Assembly: GCA_030611265.1 (NCBI GenBank) | Contig: JAUWQD010000013.1 | Span: 1-55,386, forward strand | Direction: 5' to 3' | DNA from: Methanosarcinaceae archaeon | GTDB taxonomy: Archaea; Halobacteriota; Methanosarcinia; Methanosarcinales; Methanosarcinaceae | DNA: 55,386 nucleotides | Shown here: positions 1 through 8,560 of the stretch, one piece after another | How positions within the stretch are numbered: the first letter of the stretch is position 1 | How the letters are laid out: each line of letters opens with the position of its first letter | Made by a program: the position numbers and the translations under genes | Notes under the pieces: generated by a model | Told to the model about the DNA's origin: nothing | Seen by the model: only the letters and a program-made list of their open reading frames with translations | Databases searched by the model: none

Positions 1-145
1 CGGTTGAAGTAAGAGTAAGAATACATTTGCAAAATATGTGTGTTGTTTGCACCTAAGTCATCTTTTAGATCGATGTTGTATTTTATTCTTTTCCCACGCA
101 AGAATCAGATACGTCGAAGGATGCCGTATCCGTTATATCAAAATC

Positions 146-406
146 CTACCACGAAACTACCTTGTCGTATTCAAACAAAAGTTGTACCATTCCATTATAA
201 TCTACGGTCTCAGCTTCCACATTCAGATTACGAGCCTGTACATCCGCATCAAGGACATACACTTTTGCAAAATCAGGTGAAAGGTCGCCAAGAACTGCAT
301 CATGGATGAACAACAGTCCGATCTCATTCGTATCTGCCTGTTTCTTTGCGATATCAATGGACACATGGTCGTTCATGTCCTTTATGATGTGTAATATCTT
401 TTGCAT
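146..406 (-). CDS. TusB/DsrH-like sulfur relay protein
   Basis: Small protein (about 86 residues) that looks like the TusB/DsrH member of the TusBCD/DsrEFH family, which passes persulfide sulfur between carrier proteins in the cytoplasm. The visible signs are the short alpha/beta fold length and the C-terminal hydrophobic stretch ending in VVSW, as TusB/DsrH proteins end in a similar Trp. The ATG at 406 is chosen over upstream GTG/ATG codons because AGGTGA lies 5 bases before it. It directly follows the TusC-like gene and is last in a four-gene minus-strand cluster (TusA, TusD, TusC, TusB). The family assignment is from pattern only; the actual sulfur acceptor is unknown. Confidence 0.72.
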   Translation of the reverse strand: MQKILHIIKDMNDHVSIDIAKKQADTNEIGLLFIHDAVLGDLSPDFAKVYVLDADVQARNLNVEAETVDYNGMVQLLFEYDKVVSW

Positions 407-415
407 TCTCATCAC

Positions 416-760
416 CTACCATGGAATTACAACATCGGAGTCTGCAATGAGATCTACGATCATATCATGTGAGATCGGTTCAATGTCGGATAGCAGTTCA
501 ACATTTCGAGCCTTTCCCGCATCCTCATCTGCAACAAGCCTGTGTGCGATTATCTTTAGCATCTCGATCTCTTCCGATGTATCCTTTGCCCCGACAACAT
601 CCGAATGAAGTTGTCCTGCATGCCGTACACCTTCATCTAAAAATACCACCGTGACACTATCATCGCGAAGTGTGGCCCCGATTGCCATTCGCAGACCTTC
701 GATGTTGCGTATGTTATAGAAGGGCGTGCGCCTTATAATTACTGCAATTTTTTTTGTCAT
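416..760 (-). CDS. TusC/DsrF-like sulfur relay protein
   Basis: A 114-residue DsrE/DsrF-fold protein, the probable TusC/DsrF equivalent of the cluster. It opens with a hydrophobic beta strand and an RRTPFYNIRNIEG segment and ends in DVVIPW. TusC proteins are structural partners in the TusBCD hexamer and lack the active cysteine; this protein contains no Cys, which fits. It lies 28 bases after the TusD-like gene and just before the TusB-like gene, so the three are probably co-translated and form one complex. It could also be a general DsrE-family protein with another partner. Confidence 0.7.
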   Translation of the reverse strand: MTKKIAVIIRRTPFYNIRNIEGLRMAIGATLRDDSVTVVFLDEGVRHAGQLHSDVVGAKDTSEEIEMLKIIAHRLVADEDAGKARNVELLSDIEPISHDMIVDLIADSDVVIPW

Positions 761-788
761 ACTAATATCCTATGTTCATTCAAAACAA

Positions 789-1088
789 TCAAAACGACAT
801 GAACCTGTCGGATCCATTGATGATCGTTGCGAGATCATACTGGCTTCCGTATTCGATGTTCTCAACAACTTCAACCTTTCTCTGGGCTGCATTGTGGGCA
901 CACAGGGCAACTTCAACTCCACGTTCCATCAAATCCTGGAATGGCTCAAAAACAGAGTTATATGTGCCATCTGCCATCAGGAAAATCGATACCGATATGC
1001 CCTGTTTAACGGCAGCTTTGCTAACTTTGATAACAGTATTTGTATTCTCATGTTCAGGTGACGTGGTCAGCAGTATCCCAAGTTTCAT
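789..1088 (-). CDS. TusD/DsrE-like sulfurtransferase subunit
   Basis: DsrE-family protein of about 99 residues. The motif VALCAHNAA near residue 65 places a cysteine where TusD/DsrE carries its persulfide-bearing active-site Cys, so this is the likely catalytic subunit of the relay. The ATG at 1088 (MKLGILL) is preferred to the GTG twelve bases upstream because the family starts directly with the first beta strand. It sits 25 bases after the TusA-like gene. In bacteria TusA hands sulfur to TusBCD for tRNA thiolation and DsrEFH serves sulfur oxidation; in methanogens the purpose is not established. Confidence 0.75.
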   Translation of the reverse strand: MKLGILLTTSPEHENTNTVIKVSKAAVKQGISVSIFLMADGTYNSVFEPFQDLMERGVEVALCAHNAAQRKVEVVENIEYGSQYDLATIINGSDRFMSF

Positions 1089-1113
1089 AATTACACACAC
1101 GATTTGTATTTAA

Positions 1114-1344
1114 TTAGGCTTTTTGGATGCGAACCTTCCACAGATTGTCCCCGATCTCATCGATACCAAGGATTGTGTGTCCCTCATTCGTTACACTCTT
1201 AGGAACATTTTCAATTGCAGGTGCGTGGTCGAAGATCACTGTGAGTATATCTCCGCTTTCAAGTTGTTCGAGTTGGAGTTTTGTTTTTACGAAAGTAAAA
1301 GGGCAAACATCTCCTGTCAGGTCTAATTCGATTTGCTTGGTCAT
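1114..1344 (-). CDS. tusA: TusA/SirA-like sulfur carrier
   Basis: A 76-residue TusA/SirA/YeeD-type protein. The diagnostic LTGDVCPFTFVKTK holds the CPxP-like active site, here CPFT with the second Pro replaced; the Cys carries the persulfide. The ATG at 1344 is chosen because AGGT stands 7 bases upstream and the family begins at this strand; a longer frame to 1440 lacks similarity. It is first in the TusA-D-C-B cluster, so the whole set likely forms a single cytoplasmic sulfur relay. A role in tRNA thiolation, molybdo/tungstopterin or Fe-S supply is possible; the window also encodes LarE and a tungsten-type oxidoreductase. Confidence 0.85.
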   Translation of the reverse strand: MTKQIELDLTGDVCPFTFVKTKLQLEQLESGDILTVIFDHAPAIENVPKSVTNEGHTILGIDEIGDNLWKVRIQKA

Positions 1345-1457
1345 ATTTTCTACCTTTGCTACAATAAGTTGAATGCAATAATTCATTCGCTCAGGCATAT
1401 ATAACTTAAGGTCACGGCAAACGTTAGACAAATTGTACAAACACAGGACAATGCGCT

Positions 1458-1907
1458 TTATACATCACTATAAAACGTATTTTGTGTGCTACGCGTATTT
1501 TCGAGTTGCTTGGTGGAACCGTCCGGATATATGAACGTAAGTACATCTACCGTGGCACCGAGTTCACACGAATCATGCAGGTAGTACTCACCGCTTTGTC
1601 TTGAGATATTTTTTAACATAATTACAGCATGGTTTTGTCCGATCTCTATTGTCTCGACATCCTCAAATTTAAAAAATATCTTCTCAAATGTAGGTTCAAG
1701 ATTGCGGCTGCCAAGCAAGAAAACATAGGTTTTTGCAAAAAGATCGAGGTCATAAGTGATCTCTACCATGCCATCTGTCTTTTCAAATGTCACAACCATC
1801 CGGTTGATATGGATGAATTGTTCATCCTCAGTCACTGCGGATGATGGCATAATCACTAATGCGAATGCTGCTATCAACAAGACCACAATTGCTGCAAGTG
1901 TTTTCAT
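1458..1907 (-). CDS. Secreted hypothetical protein
   Basis: A 149-residue protein of unknown function. Residues 1-25 form a clear signal peptide or N-terminal anchor: MKT, a hydrophobic run, then SSAVTE. The remainder is beta-rich and soluble with no recognised domain, repeat or metal motif and a single Cys near residue 115. It lies between the sulfur relay cluster and an AT-rich region with TATA-like boxes near 1960-1970, so it is probably transcribed alone or leads into the tusA cluster, whose first start is about 110 bases beyond its stop. An outer-surface location is inferred from the signal peptide. Confidence 0.7.
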   Translation of the reverse strand: MKTLAAIVVLLIAAFALVIMPSSAVTEDEQFIHINRMVVTFEKTDGMVEITYDLDLFAKTYVFLLGSRNLEPTFEKIFFKFEDVETIEIGQNHAVIMLKNISRQSGEYYLHDSCELGATVDVLTFIYPDGSTKQLENTRSTQNTFYSDV

Positions 1908-1972
1908 GTCAAGTGTATATATTTAACGTACCTGTTAATATCTCTTTTTGATGGTATATATTTTATAAATAT

Positions 1973-2071
1973 ATAGTGCGAGTCAATCTGAGCGTGAACG
2001 AAGATTTTCTCGTTGTGATCTACATGATCATGTACTCCGAGTTGATCTGGGCATTGACAAGGTTTTTCTGA
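1973..2071 (+). repeat. Dispersed repeat, two tandem units around a palindrome
   Basis: Unit A (1973-2015) begins ATAGTGCGAGTCAATC and ends with the hairpin half ATTTTCTCGTT. Unit B (2037-2071) is a diverged second copy beginning CCGAGTTGATCTGG. Between them lies a perfect 14-bp palindrome, TACATGATCATGTA (2021-2034). Related units occur at 44521-44562 and, inverted, at 54490-54533. It fills most of the 330-base gap between the secreted protein and lonB; the rest is AT-rich with TATA-like boxes and no visible gene. Confidence 0.6.
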
Positions 2072-2236
2072 TGTATATAGTATTTATATATTAACAATTA
2101 TATACAATAAAGTCATTATAAAAGCGTCAAGTATATATGATTAAGTTGCTTTTCTATGGCATAAAGATAACAGATTTGCAGTCCGATACAAAGACTGATC
2201 TTTTTATAATTTACCAATATATAATGTGAGTTCAAC

Positions 2237-4228
2237 ATGGAAAACGACGAAAACATTAATGAAGAAACCACGCCAGTCACACCTAATGGTTCTGATGTAG
2301 AGGTCAATGGTGGTACTACTATTGACACCACTATAGATTCAACTGCCAAAATCGAGGTTCCCGAACTTCTTATCGACCAGATCATAGGGCAGGACCATGC
2401 TGTTGAAGTTGTTAAAAAAGCAGCAAGCCAGCGACGACATGTCATGATGATCGGTACTCCCGGTACCGGAAAATCGTTGCTTGCAAAAGCGATGGCGGAA
2501 CTTCTTCCAAAAGAGGAATTACAGGACATTTTAGCATATCCGAACATTGAAGACTCGAACAACCCAAAGATAAGGGAAGTGCCTGCCGGAAAGGGCAGGG
2601 AGATCGTTATGGCACACAAGATGGAAGCCAGAAAGAAAGCTCAGGCACGCAACATGTTGATGATGCTGTTCGTGTTCGGAATTGTCATGTATTCATTCTA
2701 TGTGGGGCAGCTACTGTGGGGCATAATCGCAGCGATCATGATTCTGATGCTGACACGCCAATTCATGCCAAAAGAGGAGCTCATGATCCCGAAACTGATC
2801 GTTTCGAATTTCGAAAAGGAACATGCTCCGTACATCGATGCGACCGGCACACACGCAGGTGCGCTTCTTGGTGATGTAAGACATGACCCATTCCAGTCAG
2901 GCGGACTGGAAACACCTGCACACGACCGTGTGGAAGGCGGAGATATTCACAAGGCTCACAAGGGTGTACTGTTCATTGATGAAATGAATACCCTGCGAAT
3001 AGAATCACAGCAGAGTATGCTTACAGCATTGCAGGAAAAAGAATTTTCGATCACAGGGCAGTCTGAACGCAGTTCAGGTGCGCTTGTAAAAACCGACCCT
3101 GTGCCATGTGATTTTATCATGGTGTCTGCAGGTAACATTGATGCAGTTGAAAATATGCATCCCGCATTAAGATCCCGTATAAAGGGATACGGATATGAGG
3201 TATACATGCAGGATACGATGGATGATACTTCCGAAAACCGTGAAAAACTTGTACGTTTCGTAGCTCAGGAAGTTGTACGGGATGGTCATATTCCACACTT
3301 TGACATGGGTGCTGTGGATGAAGTCATACGCGAAGCGAAACGTAGGGCCGGCAGAAAGGGGCACCTTACATTGAAGCTCAGGGATCTTGGGGGACTTGTC
3401 AGGGTTGCGGGTGATGTTGCACGTGCCGAAGGAGCAGAGATCACAACTGCAGAACATGTACTTACCGGAAAAAAGATGGCACGTTCCATTGAGCAGCAGC
3501 TTGCTGATCAGTATCTTGAGCAGAAAAAGGATTACCAGTTATTCGGTAAAAAAGGTTCTGCGGTCGGAAGGGTCAATGGACTTGCCGTAATGGGCGGGGA
3601 TTCAGGGATTGTTCTTCCTATCGTAGCAGAAGTCACACCATCCCAGTCAAGTTCGGGAGGTCGGGTGATCGCAACCGGTATGCTCAAGGATATTGCCAAA
3701 GAGTCTGTGCAAAATGTATCGGCTGTTATCAAGAAGATCACAGGAAAGGACACCATCAATCACGATATTCACATACAGTTCATTGGGACATATGAGGGCG
3801 TGGAAGGTGACAGCGCTTCGATCTCAATAGCAACTGCTGTTATATCAGCAATCGAAAATCTCCCGATCGACCAGACTATAGCTATGACAGGTTCGTTATC
3901 AGTGAGGGGCGACGTGCTTCCAATAGGTGGGGTCACATATAAGATAGAAGCAGCGGCATTGGCAGGAATCAAGAAAGTAATCATTCCAAAGTCAAATGAA
4001 TCTGACGTGTTGATCGAAGATATGTACAAGGATATGGTCGAAATAATTCCGGTATCCACCATAACTGAAGTTATCGAGCACAGTCTCATTGGCAGCGAAA
4101 GCGTCAAAAAAGGAATTGTCGATAAACTGAAAAAAATGACAAACTTAAAGATTAACCTTGATATTCCGGATGTTGTTCCGTTAGCAATCAAGAACATAAA
4201 CAGCAGTGCAGGAACAAATAATGCATAA
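2237..4228 (+). CDS. lonB: Membrane-anchored ATP-dependent Lon protease (LonB)
   Basis: Archaeal LonB, 663 residues, the family's usual length. It degrades misfolded and regulatory proteins at the inner face of the membrane. Walker A GTPGTGKS is near residues 72-80. A two-span hydrophobic insert (about 139-178) between Walker A and Walker B anchors it, as in archaeal LonB. Walker B GVLFIDEMN is near 242. The C-terminal protease domain carries the Ser-Lys dyad: GDSAS with Ser526 and GGVTYK with Lys569, spaced 43 residues as in the family. A TATA-like tttttataat lies about 30 bases before the ATG, so the leader is short. The stop overlaps the start of tldD by 8 bases, giving a lonB-tldD-tldE operon. 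Confidence 0.95.
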   Translation: MENDENINEETTPVTPNGSDVEVNGGTTIDTTIDSTAKIEVPELLIDQIIGQDHAVEVVKKAASQRRHVMMIGTPGTGKSLLAKAMAELLPKEELQDILAYPNIEDSNNPKIREVPAGKGREIVMAHKMEARKKAQARNMLMMLFVFGIVMYSFYVGQLLWGIIAAIMILMLTRQFMPKEELMIPKLIVSNFEKEHAPYIDATGTHAGALLGDVRHDPFQSGGLETPAHDRVEGGDIHKAHKGVLFIDEMNTLRIESQQSMLTALQEKEFSITGQSERSSGALVKTDPVPCDFIMVSAGNIDAVENMHPALRSRIKGYGYEVYMQDTMDDTSENREKLVRFVAQEVVRDGHIPHFDMGAVDEVIREAKRRAGRKGHLTLKLRDLGGLVRVAGDVARAEGAEITTAEHVLTGKKMARSIEQQLADQYLEQKKDYQLFGKKGSAVGRVNGLAVMGGDSGIVLPIVAEVTPSQSSSGGRVIATGMLKDIAKESVQNVSAVIKKITGKDTINHDIHIQFIGTYEGVEGDSASISIATAVISAIENLPIDQTIAMTGSLSVRGDVLPIGGVTYKIEAAALAGIKKVIIPKSNESDVLIEDMYKDMVEIIPVSTITEVIEHSLIGSESVKKGIVDKLKKMTNLKINLDIPDVVPLAIKNINSSAGTNNA

Positions 4229-5552
4229 TGTCGATTTTTTTGATTCAAGAATTATTGAGGGAACTGCTACCTCGATAATCCTTGACAATGGTAAGATCGA
4301 AGAGATATCTGTAAACTATTCCCGTGGTGTGGGTGTGCGTGCCCTTTGCGGAGGTTCATGGGGATTCACATCAGCCGATGGTGAGTTAGATCTTCAAAAA
4401 GCAATTAAAGCATCGTCAGAGCTCGCACAGGGGATGGATTCAAAGACCCCACAAGATAAAGTAGAGTTGTCACCGGTTTCCACACTTGTTCTAAATGACA
4501 TACCGGCAATCAAGGTTGACCCAAAGAACATCCCGATCGAGGAGAAGGTTCAGCTCCTGAAGGATATTGGCGATCATGCAAAAATAGATGGGGTTAGCAG
4601 CACAACGGCTGTGTATTCTGAATCCTCAATGAAAGTACAGTACAGCAATTCGGAAGGTGTTAACTGCGAATACGAATTGATGCGAACCGGTTTTGCGATC
4701 AGTGCTGTTGCTGCCCAAAACGGGGCATACCAGGCAGGCAGGGAAAGCAGGTTCGGGGTTTGTGGATATGAACTGTTCGACAAACACGATGCTTTTGCGC
4801 TTGCAAAGTCTGCCGGAAAGACGGCTGTTGAACTTCTCGGTGCAAAACAAGCAAAAGGCGGAAACATGCCTGTGATACTTGACCCTGAACTTGCAGGTGT
4901 TTTTGCTCATGAGGCTGTGGGTCATGCATCGGAAGCGGACCTGGTACTTGAAGGCAGTTCGGTTCTTGAGAACAAGATTGGTGAGCAAATAGCATCGCCT
5001 CTTGTCAGTGTCATTGATGACCCGACACTGCACGAATACGGGTATTACCCATTTGATGCAGAGGGTGTCCAGTCTACCAAAACAACGATTATCAAGGACG
5101 GCATGATGGAATCATACTTACATTCAAGGGAGACTGCCGCGCGTCTTGGCGGAACTCCGGGACACAGCAGGGCGCAGGGAAATTCAATGCCGATCGTCAG
5201 GATGAGTAATACATATATCGATAACGGCGATTCGAAATTCGAAGAGATACTTGAGGATATCGGTGACGGCATGTACCTCATAGGTTCGCGTGGCGGACAG
5301 GTAAATACAGGTGAGGGTGTGTTCCAGTTCAATGCCGAGAAAGGATATCTTATTGAGAACGGCGAACTAACAACATTACTTCGTGACGTGTCACTTTCAG
5401 GAAATACACTTGAGATCCTTAAAGACGTCAACATGGTCGGAAACGACCTTACAATGCATTCCGGCAGGTGTGGTAAGAATGGACAACTTGCACCTGTAAC
5501 TGACGGTTCACCTCATATATCGATCACAAAAGCCCTTGTCGGAGGTGCCTGA
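4221..5552 (+). CDS. tldD: TldD metalloprotease
   Basis: TldD of the TldD/TldE peptidase pair, about 443 residues. The zinc motif HEAVGH (HExxxH) is near residues 230-235 and a conserved SGRCGKNGQ near the C-terminus supplies the Cys ligand, so this is the catalytic subunit. In bacteria TldD/E trims unfolded peptides and matures some peptide products such as microcin B17. The ATG at 4221 is chosen within the end of lonB; a GTG at 4206 is in frame but has no better ribosome-binding site. The next gene, tldE, starts 2 bases after the stop, so the two subunits are translationally linked. Confidence 0.93.
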   Translation: MHNVDFFDSRIIEGTATSIILDNGKIEEISVNYSRGVGVRALCGGSWGFTSADGELDLQKAIKASSELAQGMDSKTPQDKVELSPVSTLVLNDIPAIKVDPKNIPIEEKVQLLKDIGDHAKIDGVSSTTAVYSESSMKVQYSNSEGVNCEYELMRTGFAISAVAAQNGAYQAGRESRFGVCGYELFDKHDAFALAKSAGKTAVELLGAKQAKGGNMPVILDPELAGVFAHEAVGHASEADLVLEGSSVLENKIGEQIASPLVSVIDDPTLHEYGYYPFDAEGVQSTKTTIIKDGMMESYLHSRETAARLGGTPGHSRAQGNSMPIVRMSNTYIDNGDSKFEEILEDIGDGMYLIGSRGGQVNTGEGVFQFNAEKGYLIENGELTTLLRDVSLSGNTLEILKDVNMVGNDLTMHSGRCGKNGQLAPVTDGSPHISITKALVGGA

Positions 5553-5554
5553 AC

Positions 5555-6862
5555 ATGTACGAAATGGCACAAAAGACACTGGCACTTGCCATGAAGAACG
5601 GTGCTGATGAGGCAGAGGTTTACTATGCGAACAGCCGCTCAACGAGTGCCAATATCCGCAAAAATATGGTTGAAGGTGCAAAAGAGCAGTTTTCGGAGGG
5701 TATCGGGATACGTGCGATTATAGATGGTGCAGTCGGCTTTGCGAGTACCAACATTCCGAATAGGTTGGAGGATGCCGTCAAGATCGCGGTCGATTCTGCA
5801 CGGGTGCGGGAAAGCGACCCGGATTGGACTGGACTTCCCTCTAATGCGAAATATCCTGACGTTACAGGGACATTTGACAAAAAGATCGTTCAGATGGAAC
5901 TCGATGAATGCATTGAACTTGCGTTGCAGATGATCGAAGGCGCGAGATCATCCGAAATTCTGGCAACATCAGGGAGTTTTTCACGCTCATACAGTAAACA
6001 TTTGATATTAAACTCGAACGGCGTTGAGGTCGAAGAAGAAGGAACATCGACATCAGGGTTCATAGATGTCATCACAACCAAAGGCGACACCGCAACAGCG
6101 TATGATTTTGCCGTATCCAGAAATCATGATATTGATTTTAACCAGATCGGTGTAAATGCCGCTAAACTGGCACAGGGGTCACAGAATGGTATCTCTATCG
6201 AGCCACATAAGACTGATGTTATCCTGCATCCATTTGCTTTTTCAGACATTATCGAGAGTGCATTCGCACCGTCAATAGATGCGGATAATATGCAGAAGGG
6301 GCGGTCAAGTCTGATCGGACGGATTGGCGAGGAAATCGCAGCATCTGAACTTACCATTATTGATGATGGTCTGATGCCCGGTGGTATCGAGACAGGTATC
6401 TCGGATGATGAAGGTGTGCCTTCACAACAAACGTCTGTTATTGAGAATGGAGTTTTCAAGTCGTACCTGTATGATAGTTACACCGCAGGAAAGGAAGGGG
6501 TAAAGAGCACAGGTAATGCCGCAAGGCAGTCTTATGTCTCCACACCCTCCGTGGGATTGCGGAACTTTATCATCGAGTATCCGCAAAGTGATGTCATTTC
6601 TGAAACAGATAGCGGTGTGTTCGTAAACACGGTAATTGGTGCACATACCGCAAATGCAATATCAGGCGACTTTTCAGTCGAGGCACGCAATGCCTATACC
6701 ATCGAGGATGGTCAGGTCGACAAGCCTATCAAATCGCTGATGATTTCGGGCAATATCTTTGAGATGCTTGCAAACATTACAGGTGCAGGAACAGATGTCA
6801 GGAAAGTTGGGGGAACTGTTACGCCATCGATCAGGGTATCTAATATGAGTGTGATCGGATAA
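5555..6862 (+). CDS. tldE: TldE/PmbA metalloprotease partner subunit
   Basis: TldE (PmbA), 435 residues, homologous to TldD along its length but without the HExxxH zinc motif, as expected for the non-catalytic partner. The typical N-terminal segment (NGADEAEVYYANSRS) and the conserved C-terminal SGNIFEML are present. It forms a heterodimer with TldD and shapes the substrate channel. It starts 2 bases after tldD and is the last gene of the lonB operon. A short hairpin spans its stop codon and lies before the convergent nucleotidyltransferase gene. Confidence 0.92.
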   Translation: MYEMAQKTLALAMKNGADEAEVYYANSRSTSANIRKNMVEGAKEQFSEGIGIRAIIDGAVGFASTNIPNRLEDAVKIAVDSARVRESDPDWTGLPSNAKYPDVTGTFDKKIVQMELDECIELALQMIEGARSSEILATSGSFSRSYSKHLILNSNGVEVEEEGTSTSGFIDVITTKGDTATAYDFAVSRNHDIDFNQIGVNAAKLAQGSQNGISIEPHKTDVILHPFAFSDIIESAFAPSIDADNMQKGRSSLIGRIGEEIAASELTIIDDGLMPGGIETGISDDEGVPSQQTSVIENGVFKSYLYDSYTAGKEGVKSTGNAARQSYVSTPSVGLRNFIIEYPQSDVISETDSGVFVNTVIGAHTANAISGDFSVEARNAYTIEDGQVDKPIKSLMISGNIFEMLANITGAGTDVRKVGGTVTPSIRVSNMSVIG

Positions 6863-6869
6863 CTCCGAT
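6854..6869. terminator. Hairpin spanning the tldE stop codon
   Basis: ATCGGA-TAAC-TCCGAT is a perfect 6-bp stem with the tldE TAA in its loop. It ends 4 bases before the stop of the convergent nucleotidyltransferase gene. It may serve as a two-sided terminator, but there is no strong T tract. Confidence 0.35.
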
Positions 6870-6872
6870 ACA

Positions 6873-7307
6873 TTATGCATTGAACAAATGCGGCGCACGT
6901 TTCTTTATTTCTTTAAACCTTTTTATGGCGCTGATCTGTTCTTTATAGCTTGTGTAATAACCTTCTTCGATCCTGTGTTTGCAATCATCCCATTCTTTTC
7001 TATGGTGAAAATAAAAATATTCCGAAATTTCGGGACCGTCTCCGTACAGGACTAAATAATTGTCCATCACCGATGCTCTCACTTTGAGGGACAATAATTC
7101 AAATATACGAATATCATATATTTCCGAAGCTTTTCCGAGAAGGCTTTTCAGAGTTTTGATATTCGCATCATTGTCTTTGATGCCGGTTACCACTGCTATG
7201 TCTATGTCAGATCCTTCTCGGAACTCTCCGGTTGCAAATGAACCAAAGATTATGGTGTCGTAATCTTTTAAGAAATCGAGATCACTTTTTATTTTGTCCA
7301 ATTTCAT
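6873..7307 (-). CDS. MNT-type minimal nucleotidyltransferase
   Basis: A 144-residue protein with a nucleotidyltransferase core: the motif GSFATGEFREGSDIDIAV near residues 24-41 gives the GS...DxD signature of the pol-beta/MNT superfamily. The tail after residue 90 (HHRKEWDDCKHRIEEGYY and following) is helical and longer than a minimal MNT. The ATG at 7307 is chosen over a TTG at 7322. MNT proteins often act as antitoxins that AMPylate HEPN toxins; no intact HEPN gene is beside it. Directly upstream a short open stretch in another frame (about 7292-7375, minus) encodes a helical peptide without a start codon. A toxin-antitoxin role is therefore only a possibility. Confidence 0.72.
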   Translation of the reverse strand: MKLDKIKSDLDFLKDYDTIIFGSFATGEFREGSDIDIAVVTGIKDNDANIKTLKSLLGKASEIYDIRIFELLSLKVRASVMDNYLVLYGDGPEISEYFYFHHRKEWDDCKHRIEEGYYTSYKEQISAIKRFKEIKKRAPHLFNA

Positions 7308-7409
7308 CCAATAATCCCTCAATGATCTCTATGAACCAGAATTTACGTGCAAGTTCAACATCATTAAAGAATCAAGAAACTTATATATCTTTGCCAAATA
7401 TTTGATAAC

Positions 7410-8459
7410 ATGGTATTAAGTGGCTCTGATATTTTTGTAATTGTTTTATTCATCATGTCAGGTTTAATTACATTTGTAGTTTTGTCGAATTTTATATATA
7501 AAAAATCATTTTATCAAATTCACGATAAACTTTTAAAGTCTAATCAAACGGATGAAAAAAGGATTCTAATCATAAAGAATCTATATGAGTATATTCAAGA
7601 ATATTCAGATGAACAGATTCTAATATTCAATTTTAGATTTAATCGTTTCAAGTCGAATCATTGGTACAGTCTAATATTTATTATCATCATAATTATCTAT
7701 ATTTTAGCAATGATTAAATTTGAACTTTCACCTTATATTGGAGTCTCAATTATTTTTTTGATTTGTATTGGTTACCTTTTTCTAATCGTTTTTATTTGGA
7801 TGAGGTTTGATAGAGCATCTATTCGAAATATAGTAAATGTGTTTCCACTTATATTTTTGAGGACTGCAGTTGTATTAGCTAGTATAGTTTTTTGTATTTT
7901 ATTACTTTTAATGATATTGATTCAATTTATGGAACCAAAATCCATTACTTCATTTATTGATATGTTTACGCCTTACATAAATCATGGATTGGAATCAATT
8001 AGTAATAACCAGCTTTCTCTATCTGGTTTATTTTTCACATTTGCAATTGGTGGGACAATCATTTTTTCAGTAACAAATGAATATTTGAAGCAAAAAAGAA
8101 AAGTCAGAAAAATGCTTTTAGAAGATGCCATCAAATTTGAAATTTGGTTTGTGATCAATGAATGCAATATAGGTTTCGACTTTCATGATATAGCAAAAAC
8201 AAATTCTGATAAAATTAAAGGTTATCAGCAAGCATTATCGAATCTTCGTTCTGAACTTAATTCCGATCGTTTTTATGAGCTCATACTTCCTATGAGGAGG
8301 TATAAATCATTGCGTTCGTCAATTTTTGGTATGTATTTTATGGGTATTTTGACACTAATATTAGCCCAATCGTTCATAAATTTGCTTTTTTATCTTTTTA
8401 TTATATTATCGCTTTTGTTCATGGGGCTAATATATGCAAATTTCAAAGACTATAATTAG
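7410..8459 (+). CDS. Multi-pass membrane protein, unknown function
   Basis: A 349-residue membrane protein. I see hydrophobic spans near residues 9-29, 82-101, 104-128, 149-173, 200-220 and two near 305-342, about seven in all. Soluble charged segments lie at 30-80 and 222-300. No family was recognised. Its DNA is markedly more AT-rich than its neighbours, with many ATA, TTA and AAA codons, which suggests recent acquisition or relaxed selection. It stands alone between a convergent operon end and the radical SAM gene, with TATA-like ttatatatct about 30 bases upstream of the ATG. Confidence 0.75.
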   Translation: MVLSGSDIFVIVLFIMSGLITFVVLSNFIYKKSFYQIHDKLLKSNQTDEKRILIIKNLYEYIQEYSDEQILIFNFRFNRFKSNHWYSLIFIIIIIIYILAMIKFELSPYIGVSIIFLICIGYLFLIVFIWMRFDRASIRNIVNVFPLIFLRTAVVLASIVFCILLLLMILIQFMEPKSITSFIDMFTPYINHGLESISNNQLSLSGLFFTFAIGGTIIFSVTNEYLKQKRKVRKMLLEDAIKFEIWFVINECNIGFDFHDIAKTNSDKIKGYQQALSNLRSELNSDRFYELILPMRRYKSLRSSIFGMYFMGILTLILAQSFINLLFYLFIILSLLFMGLIYANFKDYN

Positions 8460-8560
8460 ATGTGTAATGTTTAGAAATATATTGGGACTAATTTTCATTT
8501 CAACAATCAAATTTATAACAACCACAACACCTATCAACCCATGCCACAAAATATCCGATC

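Noticed and set aside
1-145. Possible gene at the left edge
   Set aside because: Short frames here lack ribosome-binding sites and conserved sequence; the region looks like AT-rich DNA downstream of the TusB-like gene.
2116-2619. Minus-strand frame of 167 codons overlapping the start of lonB
   Set aside because: It covers the conserved AAA+ region of lonB and has no ribosome-binding site or family signature.
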